Both the position numbers and the translations under genes were made by a program. Shown here piece by piece: positions 35,251 to 44,234 of a DNA stretch of 64,000 bases (its first letter is position 1; each line of letters opens with the position of its first letter). The notes below the pieces were generated by a model, which did not search any database, had not been told where the DNA came from, and saw only the letters and a list, made by a program, of their open reading frames with translations. This stretch comes from Lacrimispora sp. 210928-DFI.3.58 (lineage in GTDB: Bacteria > Bacillota > Clostridia > Lachnospirales > Lachnospiraceae). Where the stretch lies: the NCBI RefSeq assembly GCF_020554865.1, contig NZ_JAJCIC010000027.1, positions 5,503 to 69,502 on the forward strand. The letters run 5' to 3'.

Positions 35251-35279
35251 TTGACATATTTTTATTATTGCAGTAGGAT
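35251..35279 (+). promoter_or_regulatory. Promoter of the second lysR gene
   Basis: A perfect TTGACA, 17 bases and TAGGAT lie about 48 bases upstream of the start codon. An ATATT/AATAT dyad directly precedes the -35 box. Confidence 0.7.
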
Positions 35280-35326
35280 GGAATCAAGACCATATGACCC
35301 TGCATCTATTTTATAAAGGAGTTTTC

Positions 35327-36220
35327 ATGACAATCCTTCAGCTTAAATGCATGCTCACCGTTGCCCAATTCATGAAAATTACTGAGGCCTCACGGCAGCT
35401 CGGCATTACACAATCCTTTGTTTCAAAACAGATACGCGCTCTGGAAAAGGAGCTGGGAGTTTCTTTATTTCACCGGACTACCCATTCTCTCTCCATTACA
35501 CCGGAGTGTGTGGAAATTCTTCCTTACGCAGAAAAAATAATCAACGAATATGCCAAACTTGAGACAGCCAGCATCAACTGCCAAAAATCTCCTGAGCAAA
35601 AGCTTTTAACGATCTGTTCCATTCCTGTCCTTCCTCATTATGGTATCATCGACAAGATCGTCCAGTTTGGAGATAACAATCCCGATACTTTGATCCATAT
35701 TTCAGAAGGCTCTGTTTCTGAAGCGCTGATCTCCGTGGATCATCAGGATGCAGATATCGGCATCATCCGAACGCAGAATCTAAAAGATAATGTATATGAT
35801 ATCTACCCTTTTTTGGAGGACAATTATGTAATCCTGGTGAATGAAAATCACCCACTGGCTTATTTAAAGGAAGCAACCATGGACCTTTTTATTCACGACA
35901 AATTCTTGCTGATGAATGACACATACTATATTCCCTTTTACAAAGATATCTTGCAGGAAATCAGTCCTTATCTGAACATTACATATACACGAATGCGGGT
36001 TACTACCATAAAAACATATATCCAGAAGAATCGGTATGTTACCATTCTGCCAAGCCGGATAGCCTGCTATCCCGATCTTGACGGCATGCGTGCGATCCCT
36101 ATTAAAAATTGTCCATATTTTCATATGGTAATGGTAACAAAAAAGGGGACAGAAGTTCCATACAAATGCAGAGAATTTATAGACTATATTCTTGCAGAGT
36201 ACAAAAACTACTCCCCTTAA
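35327..36220 (+). CDS. LysR family transcriptional regulator
   Basis: The product (297 residues) has the LysR winged helix (EASRQLGITQSFVSKQIRAL) and an effector domain with DADIGIIRTQNL. ATG at 35327 is chosen because AAGGAG lies about seven bases upstream; an in-frame ATG 33 bases earlier lacks a ribosome site. It diverges from the other lysR and ends seven bases before the convergent cwlD-like gene with no terminator visible. It may regulate the TRAP/UbiD block together with, or in opposition to, the first LysR. Confidence 0.9.
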   Translation: MTILQLKCMLTVAQFMKITEASRQLGITQSFVSKQIRALEKELGVSLFHRTTHSLSITPECVEILPYAEKIINEYAKLETASINCQKSPEQKLLTICSIPVLPHYGIIDKIVQFGDNNPDTLIHISEGSVSEALISVDHQDADIGIIRTQNLKDNVYDIYPFLEDNYVILVNENHPLAYLKEATMDLFIHDKFLLMNDTYYIPFYKDILQEISPYLNITYTRMRVTTIKTYIQKNRYVTILPSRIACYPDLDGMRAIPIKNCPYFHMVMVTKKGTEVPYKCREFIDYILAEYKNYSP

Positions 36221-36227
36221 GGTGGGT

Positions 36228-36950
36228 TCAGCTTCCGCTTTCTTCCGTATTCAAATACTCCATAATCCCCATATGTATCGTCCAGGCCAAACGATCCTGG
36301 TATGCCGGATCCTCCAGTCTGGCGGCTTCCTCCCCGTTGCTTAAAAAGCCGCACTCCACGATCACAATGGGGGTTTTTACATGGAGGAGGAGGTAGTAGC
36401 TGCCGTTGGCCTTTGCCAGGCGCTTGTTGTCCTCGCCCAGGACATAGTCAAACCGCTCCTGCAAAAGCTCTGCCAGATATTTTCCCTTCTCCGATGTCTT
36501 GTAGTAGAAAACCTGGCCGCCTGATACGTATTCCTCATGGTAGCTGTTCTGGTGGATGCTGACTGCCAGATCCGGCTTTGCCTCCTCTATGATCTCGCAC
36601 CGCTTCCTCATATCCGCCATTTTCTTATGGCTGTCCCCGGAGGAGTACAGGCCTGCGTCGCTGTCCCTTGTCAGAATGACCTCCACATCTGAGGCCTCCA
36701 GATAGGCCTTCAGCTTACGCACGATCTCCAGATTGATATCCTTTTCCAGCTGGCCGCCGATCCCTACCTTTCCAGGGTCATTGCCTCCATGTCCGGCGTC
36801 CAGAACGATCCTGTACTTTGTCCTTTTTTCACTGGCCTGGCGGACATTCTGGCTTTGGACCACAGCCAGTGTCCCGGCCTGCCAGGAGATCAGAGCCACG
36901 ATGCAGAGCAGAAGAATCCCCATCGCAGTCTGCCATGCTGATTGCCTCAT
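36228..36950 (-). CDS. cwlD: N-acetylmuramoyl-L-alanine amidase, CwlD type
   Basis: The 240-residue protein has an N-terminal membrane anchor (ILLLCIVALISWQAGTLAVV) and an Amidase_3 domain with the zinc ligands in VLDAGHGGNDPG, the Glu in EKDINLEIV, the His in AVSIHQNSY and the catalytic Glu in IVIVECGFLSN. CwlD releases stem peptides from muramic acid so that muramic lactam can form in spore cortex. GGGAG lies eight bases before the ATG. It lies downstream of the phosphoesterase and GH18 genes on the same strand. Confidence 0.88.
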   Translation of the reverse strand: MRQSAWQTAMGILLLCIVALISWQAGTLAVVQSQNVRQASEKRTKYRIVLDAGHGGNDPGKVGIGGQLEKDINLEIVRKLKAYLEASDVEVILTRDSDAGLYSSGDSHKKMADMRKRCEIIEEAKPDLAVSIHQNSYHEEYVSGGQVFYYKTSEKGKYLAELLQERFDYVLGEDNKRLAKANGSYYLLLHVKTPIVIVECGFLSNGEEAARLEDPAYQDRLAWTIHMGIMEYLNTEESGS

Positions 36951-37031
36951 TCCGGGTACTCCCTTACAGCCTTTGCTTTCAGTATATTCATCCTCCGGCT
37001 GAAAATACCCATTTTCTCCTGTCCTGGATCT

Positions 37032-38501
37032 CTATTCCCGGATCAGATGGTTATAATCCATAACCGCATCTTCCACTATATACTCCAGATATTGGTAAAG
37101 AATAATAGGATAGCAATATTCCTTCCACATGCCATACCCCGGCTCTTTTACCGCTTCCTCCACCACTTCATAGGCCTTGCCTGCGTAGCAGGCAGCATTG
37201 ATATCCGCATAAACCTTTGACATCTGCTGCTTCTCCTCCTCTGTCAGCTTTACGAAAACGCTGCCGGTCTCCTCCTCCACAGAGTTTTTCATAGCGTCAT
37301 ATGCCTGGTTGTAAAAAATGCGGTTTAAAGTAGGCGGGCTGTAGGTATTGAAATTCAGCAGGTTTTCATCCTTACTGTGATGCTTTCTGGCCCATTTTTC
37401 CATATCCACCTGTCTGGTGTCATAATAAAAGGACTCATCCTCCATATATTCCAGCACACCGTACTGGCAGGGCGGTGTGGTGAGAGAGCTGGTGACGATC
37501 TCATATATGCCGATGTCCTTATTGCGCATAAAATGCTGCACATGGAGATGCCCGCTTAGAAACAACGGAATATTTTCCGCCTCCAGCATCTGTATCAGCT
37601 CCTCGCTGTGCTCAATGGTGCAGTCATCCACATAAACCTTGCTTTGCTCCAGCAGATTATGATGGGCCACCGGCAGCAGGATCACGCCGTCCTCCCTGGC
37701 CTTCTCAAGCTGCTCCCCAATCCACTCGTATGTCTCTGTCTGGATCATGCCGCCCACCTTATTTCCATACTTGTACTGACAGGTATCAAGCATGAGCAGG
37801 CGCATGGAGGGCCCCAGATCATAGGTATAACTGAGGGAATAGGTATCTCTGCTATCCGCCTCATTATAGCCAAATTCCGCGTATATCCGCTCAAAATCCC
37901 GTGCTGTAGTCAGCTCTGCCGGATAACGTTCTCCGCCTGAATACACAGAGGCGCTGGGATTATTGATGTCGTGGTTTCCAGGGATCACCACCACCGGAAT
38001 ACCTGCTTCCTCCACCTTCTCAAGCTTTTCTGCCAGTTCCTCATGACTCTTCTTCTCCCCCTGAAGGGTCAGATCTCCGCTGAGGATCAGCACATCCGGC
38101 GTCTGCAGCTTAATCTGCTCCAGGGCCGCATCTGTGATCTCCCACACATAGTTTGTGAGCTTTCCATCCCCATGATCCACCATGCTCTGGAAGCCCTCCC
38201 CCATATCGGTAAGGGAAGAGGACAGATAATGAATATCTGTCATCAGTATGATGCGTTTTCCGCCTTTCAGCCTCTCGGCCGCAACCTCTTTTTCATTGTC
38301 CGGAAATGGTTCGATCTCCTGGGGCTGCGGTGAGGTTGGCTTCACAGTCTCCTGTTCTGCCAGCTTCGTTCCCGCCTGGCTTCCCTGACTGCCGGCCTCC
38401 GGCCTCCTCTGTCCTTCTGTTCCCGTCTGTATACCGCAGCCTGCCGCACCCAGGCAGAGCGTGGCTGCCAGGATTCCTGCTGTCCATTTTATGCCTTTCA
38501 T
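37032..38501 (-). CDS. Calcineurin-like metallophosphoesterase lipoprotein
   Basis: The product (489 residues) has a lipoprotein signal (lipobox GAAGC) and the calcineurin-like di-metal motifs: ILMTDIHYLSS, ILSGDLTLQGEK, VIPGNHDINN, VAHHN and LSGHLHVQHF. It is thus an extracellular, membrane-anchored phosphoesterase; the substrate is unknown. ATG at 38501 follows GAGGTG with seven bases between, making the upstream in-frame codons unlikely. It lies 23 bases after the GH18 gene and probably belongs to the same envelope or spore-related transcript. Confidence 0.88.
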   Translation of the reverse strand: MKGIKWTAGILAATLCLGAAGCGIQTGTEGQRRPEAGSQGSQAGTKLAEQETVKPTSPQPQEIEPFPDNEKEVAAERLKGGKRIILMTDIHYLSSSLTDMGEGFQSMVDHGDGKLTNYVWEITDAALEQIKLQTPDVLILSGDLTLQGEKKSHEELAEKLEKVEEAGIPVVVIPGNHDINNPSASVYSGGERYPAELTTARDFERIYAEFGYNEADSRDTYSLSYTYDLGPSMRLLMLDTCQYKYGNKVGGMIQTETYEWIGEQLEKAREDGVILLPVAHHNLLEQSKVYVDDCTIEHSEELIQMLEAENIPLFLSGHLHVQHFMRNKDIGIYEIVTSSLTTPPCQYGVLEYMEDESFYYDTRQVDMEKWARKHHSKDENLLNFNTYSPPTLNRIFYNQAYDAMKNSVEEETGSVFVKLTEEEKQQMSKVYADINAACYAGKAYEVVEEAVKEPGYGMWKEYCYPIILYQYLEYIVEDAVMDYNHLIRE

Positions 38502-38524
38502 ATTAAACACCTCAGATCTGTCTG

Positions 38525-40210
38525 TCACTTTATTTCAGAGATCACGTCCCATATCTTTGCAGGCTCAAAGCCTAGCTTCCAGCAGGCCACTCCTGCCAGA
38601 TCATACTGCTTGATCAGATCAGCCTTTAAGCCCAGGGAACGCTCCTCCTCCATCCATATATACTGGCTTCCGCTGTCATTTACAGTTTCACCATAGTACT
38701 GGCCCAGTTCTCCCTTCCATTCCAGGGAAATGCCATTTTCCTCCACCCAGTTTTCCGCATCCGCAATGCCGTAGGCCTTTGAGGTGGTGGTCCCCCCATT
38801 TACTGTCCAAACTCTTGTGTAGAAGGGTACGCCGTTTATGACCTTCTCCTTTGGCACATCCTTCAGTGTATTTGCGATTCCGTCCTTCACATAGGAAATG
38901 GATGCAACGGAGCCTGCCTCTCCTCCCGCATAATGCTCGTCATAGCCCATAATGATCACATAGTCGGCCACGATCCCCTGCTCTCTCCTGTTATAGAAGG
39001 CAGTGTAGGCAGAAGGAACGTAATTGTCAACAGAAAGCACCAGTCCCTTTTTGCGGCAAGAAACAGACATTTCGCGGATAAACTGTACATAATGAGGCCC
39101 GGCCTCTGCCTTCAGGCTCTCGAAATCCAGATTGAAGCCGTCAAAGCCATAGGTATCTGCTTCTTCCATGAGGTTTTCGATCAGCTTTTTTCTCACAGAG
39201 GTAGATGACATAAGCTCCTTTGTATCCAGATTCTTTACGCTCTCCTCTGTGCTCACATTTTCCACCATGGCCCATACCTGAAGTCCCATCCCGTGGGCCT
39301 TGTCCACATAGTCCTTATCTGCCAGGGATACATAAGTACCGTCATTTGACACCACATTGAACCAGGTGGGAACGATCACATTCATTCCTACTGCATTCCC
39401 CGCATAGCTTTCCAGCGTGCTGTTGGCCTCCCTCCTTGTCACCTGATGAAAGCCCAGGCGTACCTTTCCCTCCATGGAAATACTGGTATAAACAGGGGCT
39501 TCAAAGCTGCTCACCGGCGTTTCCGTTTCCCGGCCCTCCAGCTTACGGTTCTCAATGTAGCCCATATAGCCGTCAGCGGTCCTGACCTTGGACCAATTCT
39601 CCATGGGATCCAGCACAGTCACCCTGTCCCCCTTCTCTGCCCCTGTGATGATCTGGCTCTTGACTCCGCCCTTTTCCCTGATCTGGCCCGCCCGCTTGAT
39701 CACCGCGGTCTCATAAGGCTCCCATTTGGTGTCGATAAACACTCTCTTTATCTGGCTTGTGTCAAAGGACTCTGCCCGGATATCTGTGTAATTTTGTATG
39801 AGCCCCAGGGACAGATACATGCCGTCCTCCTTCACCTTAAAAAGGGAGGCACCATCCCCGCCAGCCGAGGACTCATCTGCATATAAAATGGACTCAGGGA
39901 GTGCATAGACCAACAGCTTTTCCCCTTCATCCCAGTAAAAACGCTGGTTCAGATAATCATTCACCCAATCAATAGGCAGATAGACCTGCCCATCCTCATA
40001 GAGCCCCTTTTCCTCCTGCAGCTCATGGTCCAGTATCAGGGCTACCTGGCTGCCCTTTATGCCAAAGATCCGGCTTTTATCTGCCATCTCATTATTCGGC
40101 TTGTATTTCACTGCATAGAGCCACCCCAGCACTCCTCCTGCTGCCATAAGAACCAGCAACAGCACAAGCACTGCAACCATGCATCCATGTCCCTTTCTCC
40201 TTCTGCTCAT
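38525..40210 (-). CDS. GH18 family glycosidase with SH3 domain, YaaH-like, membrane-anchored
   Basis: The product (561 residues) has a signal anchor (MVAVLVLLLVLMAAGGVLGWL), a copper-amine-oxidase-like N-terminal module (about 50-140), a bacterial SH3 domain (about 190-245, with GDRVTVLDPMENWSKV) and a GH18 barrel whose catalytic DxxDxDxE appears as FDGFNLDFE, so the final acid is present. Similar proteins such as YaaH act on spore cortex or wall glycans. ATG at 40210 is preceded by GGAGG at correct spacing. Confidence 0.88.
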   Translation of the reverse strand: MSRRRKGHGCMVAVLVLLLVLMAAGGVLGWLYAVKYKPNNEMADKSRIFGIKGSQVALILDHELQEEKGLYEDGQVYLPIDWVNDYLNQRFYWDEGEKLLVYALPESILYADESSAGGDGASLFKVKEDGMYLSLGLIQNYTDIRAESFDTSQIKRVFIDTKWEPYETAVIKRAGQIREKGGVKSQIITGAEKGDRVTVLDPMENWSKVRTADGYMGYIENRKLEGRETETPVSSFEAPVYTSISMEGKVRLGFHQVTRREANSTLESYAGNAVGMNVIVPTWFNVVSNDGTYVSLADKDYVDKAHGMGLQVWAMVENVSTEESVKNLDTKELMSSTSVRKKLIENLMEEADTYGFDGFNLDFESLKAEAGPHYVQFIREMSVSCRKKGLVLSVDNYVPSAYTAFYNRREQGIVADYVIIMGYDEHYAGGEAGSVASISYVKDGIANTLKDVPKEKVINGVPFYTRVWTVNGGTTTSKAYGIADAENWVEENGISLEWKGELGQYYGETVNDSGSQYIWMEEERSLGLKADLIKQYDLAGVACWKLGFEPAKIWDVISEIK

Positions 40211-40298
40211 GCTATCCTCCAATTTATGTATAATTATTTTCATTTTATCATAAAACCCATTAATTGGGGGAATGAATTCTTTACAATTTACGTACAGC

Positions 40299-40338
40299 AA
40301 AAGCAGGAGCCCGGAAATCCTCTTCCCACGGCTCCTGC
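40299..40338 (-). terminator. Intrinsic terminator of mecA
   Basis: On the minus strand GCAGGAGCC pairs with GGCTCCTGC across an 18-base loop and is followed by TTTT. Confidence 0.75.
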
Positions 40339-40354
40339 CCTGCTGCAATCCCTA

Positions 40355-41098
40355 TTAAAATTTCAACAGATTCTGTAATGCCCTCTCCCGGATCATCACA
40401 TCATAATGCTCTTTAAAATATGCCTCATTTGCATGCTCACCCGAAAGCTTCACAGCATACTCAGACAAAATATTGCAGGCTCTGGAAAAATCCAGATCGC
40501 TTGTGTCCCGGCGCTTGAGCACCAGATAATACTGGCGTGTGCCGGGCTTCTTATACAGGGTATTATCCCCATCCCACACGCCCTCCACTGCCCTGGCAGC
40601 CTCTCCTGCCCTGTCCAGATGGTCGAAGCGGAATATACGGCAGCTGTTTGCAGCAGCCTGCGGTTTCGGGGCCGTCTCCGGCACCTCTGCATCACTTGCC
40701 TGTCCGTCGCTCTTTATACCATTTGCATCCAGGTAATTCAAAGCATCCTGGGCTCCCTCTAAAAATTCATTGGCCAGCTGGGAAAGCAGGGAGCTCTGGT
40801 TTTCCTCTGTAAAGGGGGAGAATTTCGCAAAGCGGGTATCCAGCTCCTCCGGATCCTCGATCTTAGTGATCACCAGCATGATACTCTCGCTTGACAGCGG
40901 TATGGCCTCCACCATAAGAGGGATATCCTCGGCTTCAAAGCCAACCTCATTGGAGGCACGCTGTATCATCTCGCGAAACAGCTTTCTTGCCTTTTCCGTT
41001 CCATAGGCCAACTCTACCAGGTTAATATTGCGTGCGCTCAAATCAAAGCTTGTGAGGGTGCAGCGTATCTGATTATCACTTATCCGTTCTATCTTCAT
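40355..41098 (-). CDS. mecA: MecA-type ClpC adaptor protein
   Basis: The product (247 residues) has the MecA N-terminal domain (MKIERISDNQIRCTLTSFDL, FREMIQRASNEVGF) and a C-terminal ClpC-binding domain (CRIFRFDHLDRAGEAARAV, LYKKPGTRQYYLVL), joined by an acidic/Ala-rich linker. MecA delivers substrates to the ClpCP protease. ATG at 41098 is preferred over a GTG nine bases earlier because AGGAAG lies at proper distance from it. It has its own promoter and terminator. Confidence 0.9.
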   Translation of the reverse strand: MKIERISDNQIRCTLTSFDLSARNINLVELAYGTEKARKLFREMIQRASNEVGFEAEDIPLMVEAIPLSSESIMLVITKIEDPEELDTRFAKFSPFTEENQSSLLSQLANEFLEGAQDALNYLDANGIKSDGQASDAEVPETAPKPQAAANSCRIFRFDHLDRAGEAARAVEGVWDGDNTLYKKPGTRQYYLVLKRRDTSDLDFSRACNILSEYAVKLSGEHANEAYFKEHYDVMIRERALQNLLKF

Positions 41099-41227
41099 AG
41101 GATTCACTTCCTGTTCTGTATCAAAATGTGAGGTGCAGCCTTTCTACCTTTCATTTGCCAAGCATACCGGAAAGCCGCCATCGGCAGGTTCTCCGGCCGG
41201 CATCAAAAGATAGACTTCTACAATTTA

Positions 41228-41257
41228 AATATACTACATAACAGACCAAAATATCAA
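41228..41257 (-). promoter_or_regulatory. Promoter of mecA
   Basis: On the minus strand TTGATA and TATATT are separated by 18 bases, about 130 bases upstream of mecA. The remaining part of the 310-base gap up to the kinase gene holds no gene that I can support. Confidence 0.6.
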
Positions 41258-41408
41258 TTGAAAGAAGAAAATTTTAAGAAAAATTTATGGAAAGGCCGCC
41301 ATAAAAATTCGCGTAAAAATCTGGATGTTTTAACGACCATAGACATTTCCTGTTTTTGGGATTACAATTCTAGTCAGAGATGGTGATAAAGGATAGGAAG
41401 GAGGGAGA

Positions 41409-42824
41409 ATAGAGGACAAGCTTTTATTCGGGAAATACCGGCTGCTCTCAAAAGCAGGCTCCGGCAGAACGGGAACCGTATGGCTGGCCGTCCACACAGG
41501 GCTGGAGGAATACAGGGCCATCAAATGCGTTCCCAAGGCGCAGGCAGACTATGAGACCTTCCGCAGGGAAGCTCTGATACTCAAGGAGCTGCGCCATCCA
41601 GGCATACCCTTTGTATATGACCTGGAGGAAGATAAGGATTATTTTTATTTAATCGAGGAATATCTGGAAGGATATTCTCTGTATGCTCTGATCACACGTC
41701 AGGGCACTCTCAAGGAAGCAGAGGCAGTCCAATATGGAATGCAGATCTGCTCTCTCGTGGAATACATGCACTCCGCATGTAAAACTCCCATATTACACTT
41801 AGATTTACAACCAAATAATCTGATAATACATAACGGCATTGTACGGCTGATCGATTTTGACCACGCAGCCGGCTGCGAAACTGTGGATATTGGTGGAAAA
41901 CGTTATGGAACAGTGGGCTGTGCAGCTCCTGAACAATATGACTCTGACCGCGTATTAGATGTCAGGACTGACATTTATGCCATTGGTGCAGTCCTCCGGT
42001 TTATGCTGCAGGGAACCCAGACACCGGGAGCAGGCAGCTGCCCTTCCATATCAGAACCACTGGACCGGATTATCAGAAAATGTATGGAGCAGGACATGGA
42101 GGACCGTTTTGCATCTGCACGTGACGCAGCGGATGCACTGAGACGCCTTCCTGTCAGCAAAGAGGCCGCAGGCACCGCCATAGAGGCATCGCCATCTCTA
42201 AATGTAATTCTGGCAGGCAGCAGATCCGGAGCCGGAACTACCCATCTTGCCTTTGGCCTGTGCCGCTTTTTGACAAAAAAACATTATAAAACGCTCTATG
42301 AAGAGCACAACAGATCCATGGCTGTACGGACCATGTCTTCCCTTTACAGGGCACGCCCGGACTCTTACGGGATATACCACATAGAAGGCTGTTATATGAA
42401 GCCCTGGTACGGCCCGGCGGCAAAGCTTCCCAAACCGGAAGGCTTTTCCATTGTACTAAAGGATTTCGGTACACATTGGCGGGAGGCCGGCCAGTCCCTT
42501 CACACATCAAAAGGACTCCTGATGGCCGTGGTCTCAGAAAGCTCATGGGAAAGAGGGCAGACTGCCCGTATGCTGGAGGAGATCGGGCTGGGGAGAGCGG
42601 GGGACAGATCCCCTATATACGTAGTTTTGCGTCACGCAGATGAAAAATATAAGAAAAGAAAAGCTCTCCTGGGAGCTCTGGAAAAGCACCGGGAGATCAT
42701 GCTTTTCCGTTCTCCCGAATACCCGGATCCCTTTAAAAAAAGCCTGCCGTCAGAGTCCTTTTTTAAGGCACTCTGGAACGCAGCAGGACAAAACAGCCTA
42801 AGGGAGGAAAAAGGAGGATTGTAG
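41409..42824 (+). CDS. Ser/Thr protein kinase fused to a TadZ/MinD-like ATPase domain
   Basis: The frame from 41409 encodes about 471 residues. The kinase domain begins LLFGKYRLLSKAGSGRTGTV, with ATP-binding Lys in YRAIKCV, catalytic loop HLDLQPNNL (Arg of HRD replaced by Leu) and IDFDHA in place of DFG. From about residue 260 it continues as a P-loop-like domain, NVILAGSRSGAGTTHLAF, lacking the Walker A Lys as in TadZ/CpaE proteins. No ATG, GTG or TTG occurs in frame before 41739, inside the kinase. AAGGAGG lies just before an ATA at 41409 that overlaps the stop of an 11-codon upstream frame (41380-41412). Confidence 0.75.
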   Translation: MEDKLLFGKYRLLSKAGSGRTGTVWLAVHTGLEEYRAIKCVPKAQADYETFRREALILKELRHPGIPFVYDLEEDKDYFYLIEEYLEGYSLYALITRQGTLKEAEAVQYGMQICSLVEYMHSACKTPILHLDLQPNNLIIHNGIVRLIDFDHAAGCETVDIGGKRYGTVGCAAPEQYDSDRVLDVRTDIYAIGAVLRFMLQGTQTPGAGSCPSISEPLDRIIRKCMEQDMEDRFASARDAADALRRLPVSKEAAGTAIEASPSLNVILAGSRSGAGTTHLAFGLCRFLTKKHYKTLYEEHNRSMAVRTMSSLYRARPDSYGIYHIEGCYMKPWYGPAAKLPKPEGFSIVLKDFGTHWREAGQSLHTSKGLLMAVVSESSWERGQTARMLEEIGLGRAGDRSPIYVVLRHADEKYKKRKALLGALEKHREIMLFRSPEYPDPFKKSLPSESFFKALWNAAGQNSLREEKGGL

Positions 42825-42826
42825 CT

Positions 42827-43405
42827 ATGCGCGATTGCAGGGTGATCGGAGTGACCGGAGCGGGGAGAGGAACAGGTGCTACCCACCTGTCCATACTGTG
42901 TGCCAACTATTTAGCCAGCTGCATGCAGCGCAAAGTATCAGTCATCCAGTGGAACAGCCATGGGGATTTCCAGAAGGTGGAACATATGCTGGCAGGAAAC
43001 AGCAGGCAGGACTCTGCCCTTGTGAAATACCCGCTTTTTGAAGCAGACTATTATAAGACAGGGGATCCCCGTCTGCTGGCTCAGTGTATGGAGGACGCCT
43101 ATGATGACATCATTATCGACTTTGGTGAAATGAGAGACGCCATCCGTGGCGAGTGGCTCAGATGCAGCATACAGGTAATAACTGCATCCCTGTCAGAATG
43201 GAAGCTGGAGGCATTTTTGGAATTTCTCTCCGGAGAGAAGAAACTGGGCAAAGGGTGGATCTACGCAGCTGCCTTTGGCAGTGAGGACACAAGAAAAGAG
43301 ATTGAAAAACAGTTTCGGATCTCTCTGAACCGGATTCCACTTTCAGTAGATGCCTTTTCAGTGGACCGCGGGATCATGGATTGGTTCAAGGGGATTTTGA
43401 ATTGA
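42827..43405 (+). CDS. Stand-alone TadZ/MinD-like P-loop protein
   Basis: The 192-residue protein begins VIGVTGAGRGTGATHLSILC, a P-loop in which the usual Lys is Ala, followed by an acidic strand DDIIIDFGEMRD resembling a Walker B region. It is similar in layout to the C-terminal domain of the preceding kinase and starts three bases after it, with AAGGAGG nine bases upstream. The pair may sense or bind ATP without hydrolysis. No Tad pilus gene is adjacent. Confidence 0.7.
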   Translation: MRDCRVIGVTGAGRGTGATHLSILCANYLASCMQRKVSVIQWNSHGDFQKVEHMLAGNSRQDSALVKYPLFEADYYKTGDPRLLAQCMEDAYDDIIIDFGEMRDAIRGEWLRCSIQVITASLSEWKLEAFLEFLSGEKKLGKGWIYAAAFGSEDTRKEIEKQFRISLNRIPLSVDAFSVDRGIMDWFKGILN

Positions 43406-43492
43406 AAAAGCAAAAGGCGGACGCGCTTACGGTATCATATGTCACATATTACCTCTACAGTCAAAAGCGTTCCGCCTGTTTTGGGAGGCTTT

Positions 43493-43765
43493 ATGGCAAA
43501 AGCAAAAGAGAAATCCAACGAGAAAAGGGAGCAGAGACTTTACCTGAACGATTTAAAAAGATATAAAAGAAATGGTGTCCGTATCAAGGTCGATGGCAAA
43601 GAATGCCCTGAAGCGGAATGGTACCGCATATTCGAGATGGGGGAAGACGGCTTCTTTTACATGGGCGACTATGTTGGATCCGAAGATGGACATTTGGAGG
43701 AAATACGCTTCGATAAAGTGTATTATAGTGATCCACCTCCTAAAAAAGAAGAGGACGATACGTAA
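43493..43765 (+). CDS. Small conserved-looking protein of unknown function
   Basis: The 90-residue protein is charged (MAKAKEKSNEKREQRLYLND at its start) with a Lys/Glu-rich N-terminus, a beta-like centre (GVRIKVDGKECPEAEWYRIF) and an acidic end (KKEEDDT). I recognise no family. The ATG at 43493 has GGGAGG only four to five bases upstream. A longer reading from 43439 is possible. It is probably the last gene of the kinase/ATPase operon. Confidence 0.5.
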   Translation: MAKAKEKSNEKREQRLYLNDLKRYKRNGVRIKVDGKECPEAEWYRIFEMGEDGFFYMGDYVGSEDGHLEEIRFDKVYYSDPPPKKEEDDT

Positions 43766-43901
43766 GAAGCGCTTTTTTGCTGCCCTCCAGGGATCAGGGT
43801 GTCCGGAGAAAAACGTACTATCTCAGCCTGTGCAGCCAAAGAGGCAGCCTTTTCCCTGCAGGACACAGCAGAACAGAGCGCATACATTCCTGTATATGTC
43901 T

Positions 43902-43943
43902 AATGCCGCAGCCAGATAACCAGATCTGTGCTGCGGCATTTTT
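43902..43943. terminator. Bidirectional terminator
   Basis: AATGCCGCAGC pairs with GCTGCGGCATT, followed by TTTT on the plus strand. It separates the kinase operon from the convergent DUF1858 gene. Confidence 0.85.
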
Positions 43944-43965
43944 CTGTGCCATCTTTTTCCTGTGA

Positions 43966-44166
43966 TTATTTTGCTGCCAGAACTTCGTTAATCTGGGAAA
44001 CAAGTGTATCACAATCAATGCCGTGAACCATGCAGGCCTCCTCCAGAGACTCGCCCTGGGATGCAGGACAGCCTAAGCAGTGCATGCCGGCTCTCATCAG
44101 CATGGAAGGAATCAGCTCATCCATCTGGATCAGCTCTCCGATGAGCATATTCTTGTTGATCGTCAT
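43966..44166 (-). CDS. DUF1858 domain protein
   Basis: The 66-residue protein is one DUF1858 domain: it begins with the family's ITKNMLIGEL-like start (MTINKNMLIGELIQM) and has the two-Cys motif MHCLGCPASQGESLEEAC. The family is often found with hybrid-cluster or redox proteins and may bind metal or form a disulfide. AGGAGGT precedes the ATG. It diverges from the pyruvate formate-lyase genes. Confidence 0.88.
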   Translation of the reverse strand: MTINKNMLIGELIQMDELIPSMLMRAGMHCLGCPASQGESLEEACMVHGIDCDTLVSQINEVLAAK

Positions 44167-44234
44167 GGCCGTATACCTCCTTCATATTTCCGCTGTAAGT
44201 ATTCCCAATTGAAACGGACTACCGCGCTTCTACC

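Noticed and set aside
35045..35305. Small minus-strand frame between the lysR genes
   Set aside because: It is built from palindromes and the promoter region and has no ribosome site or protein-like motifs.
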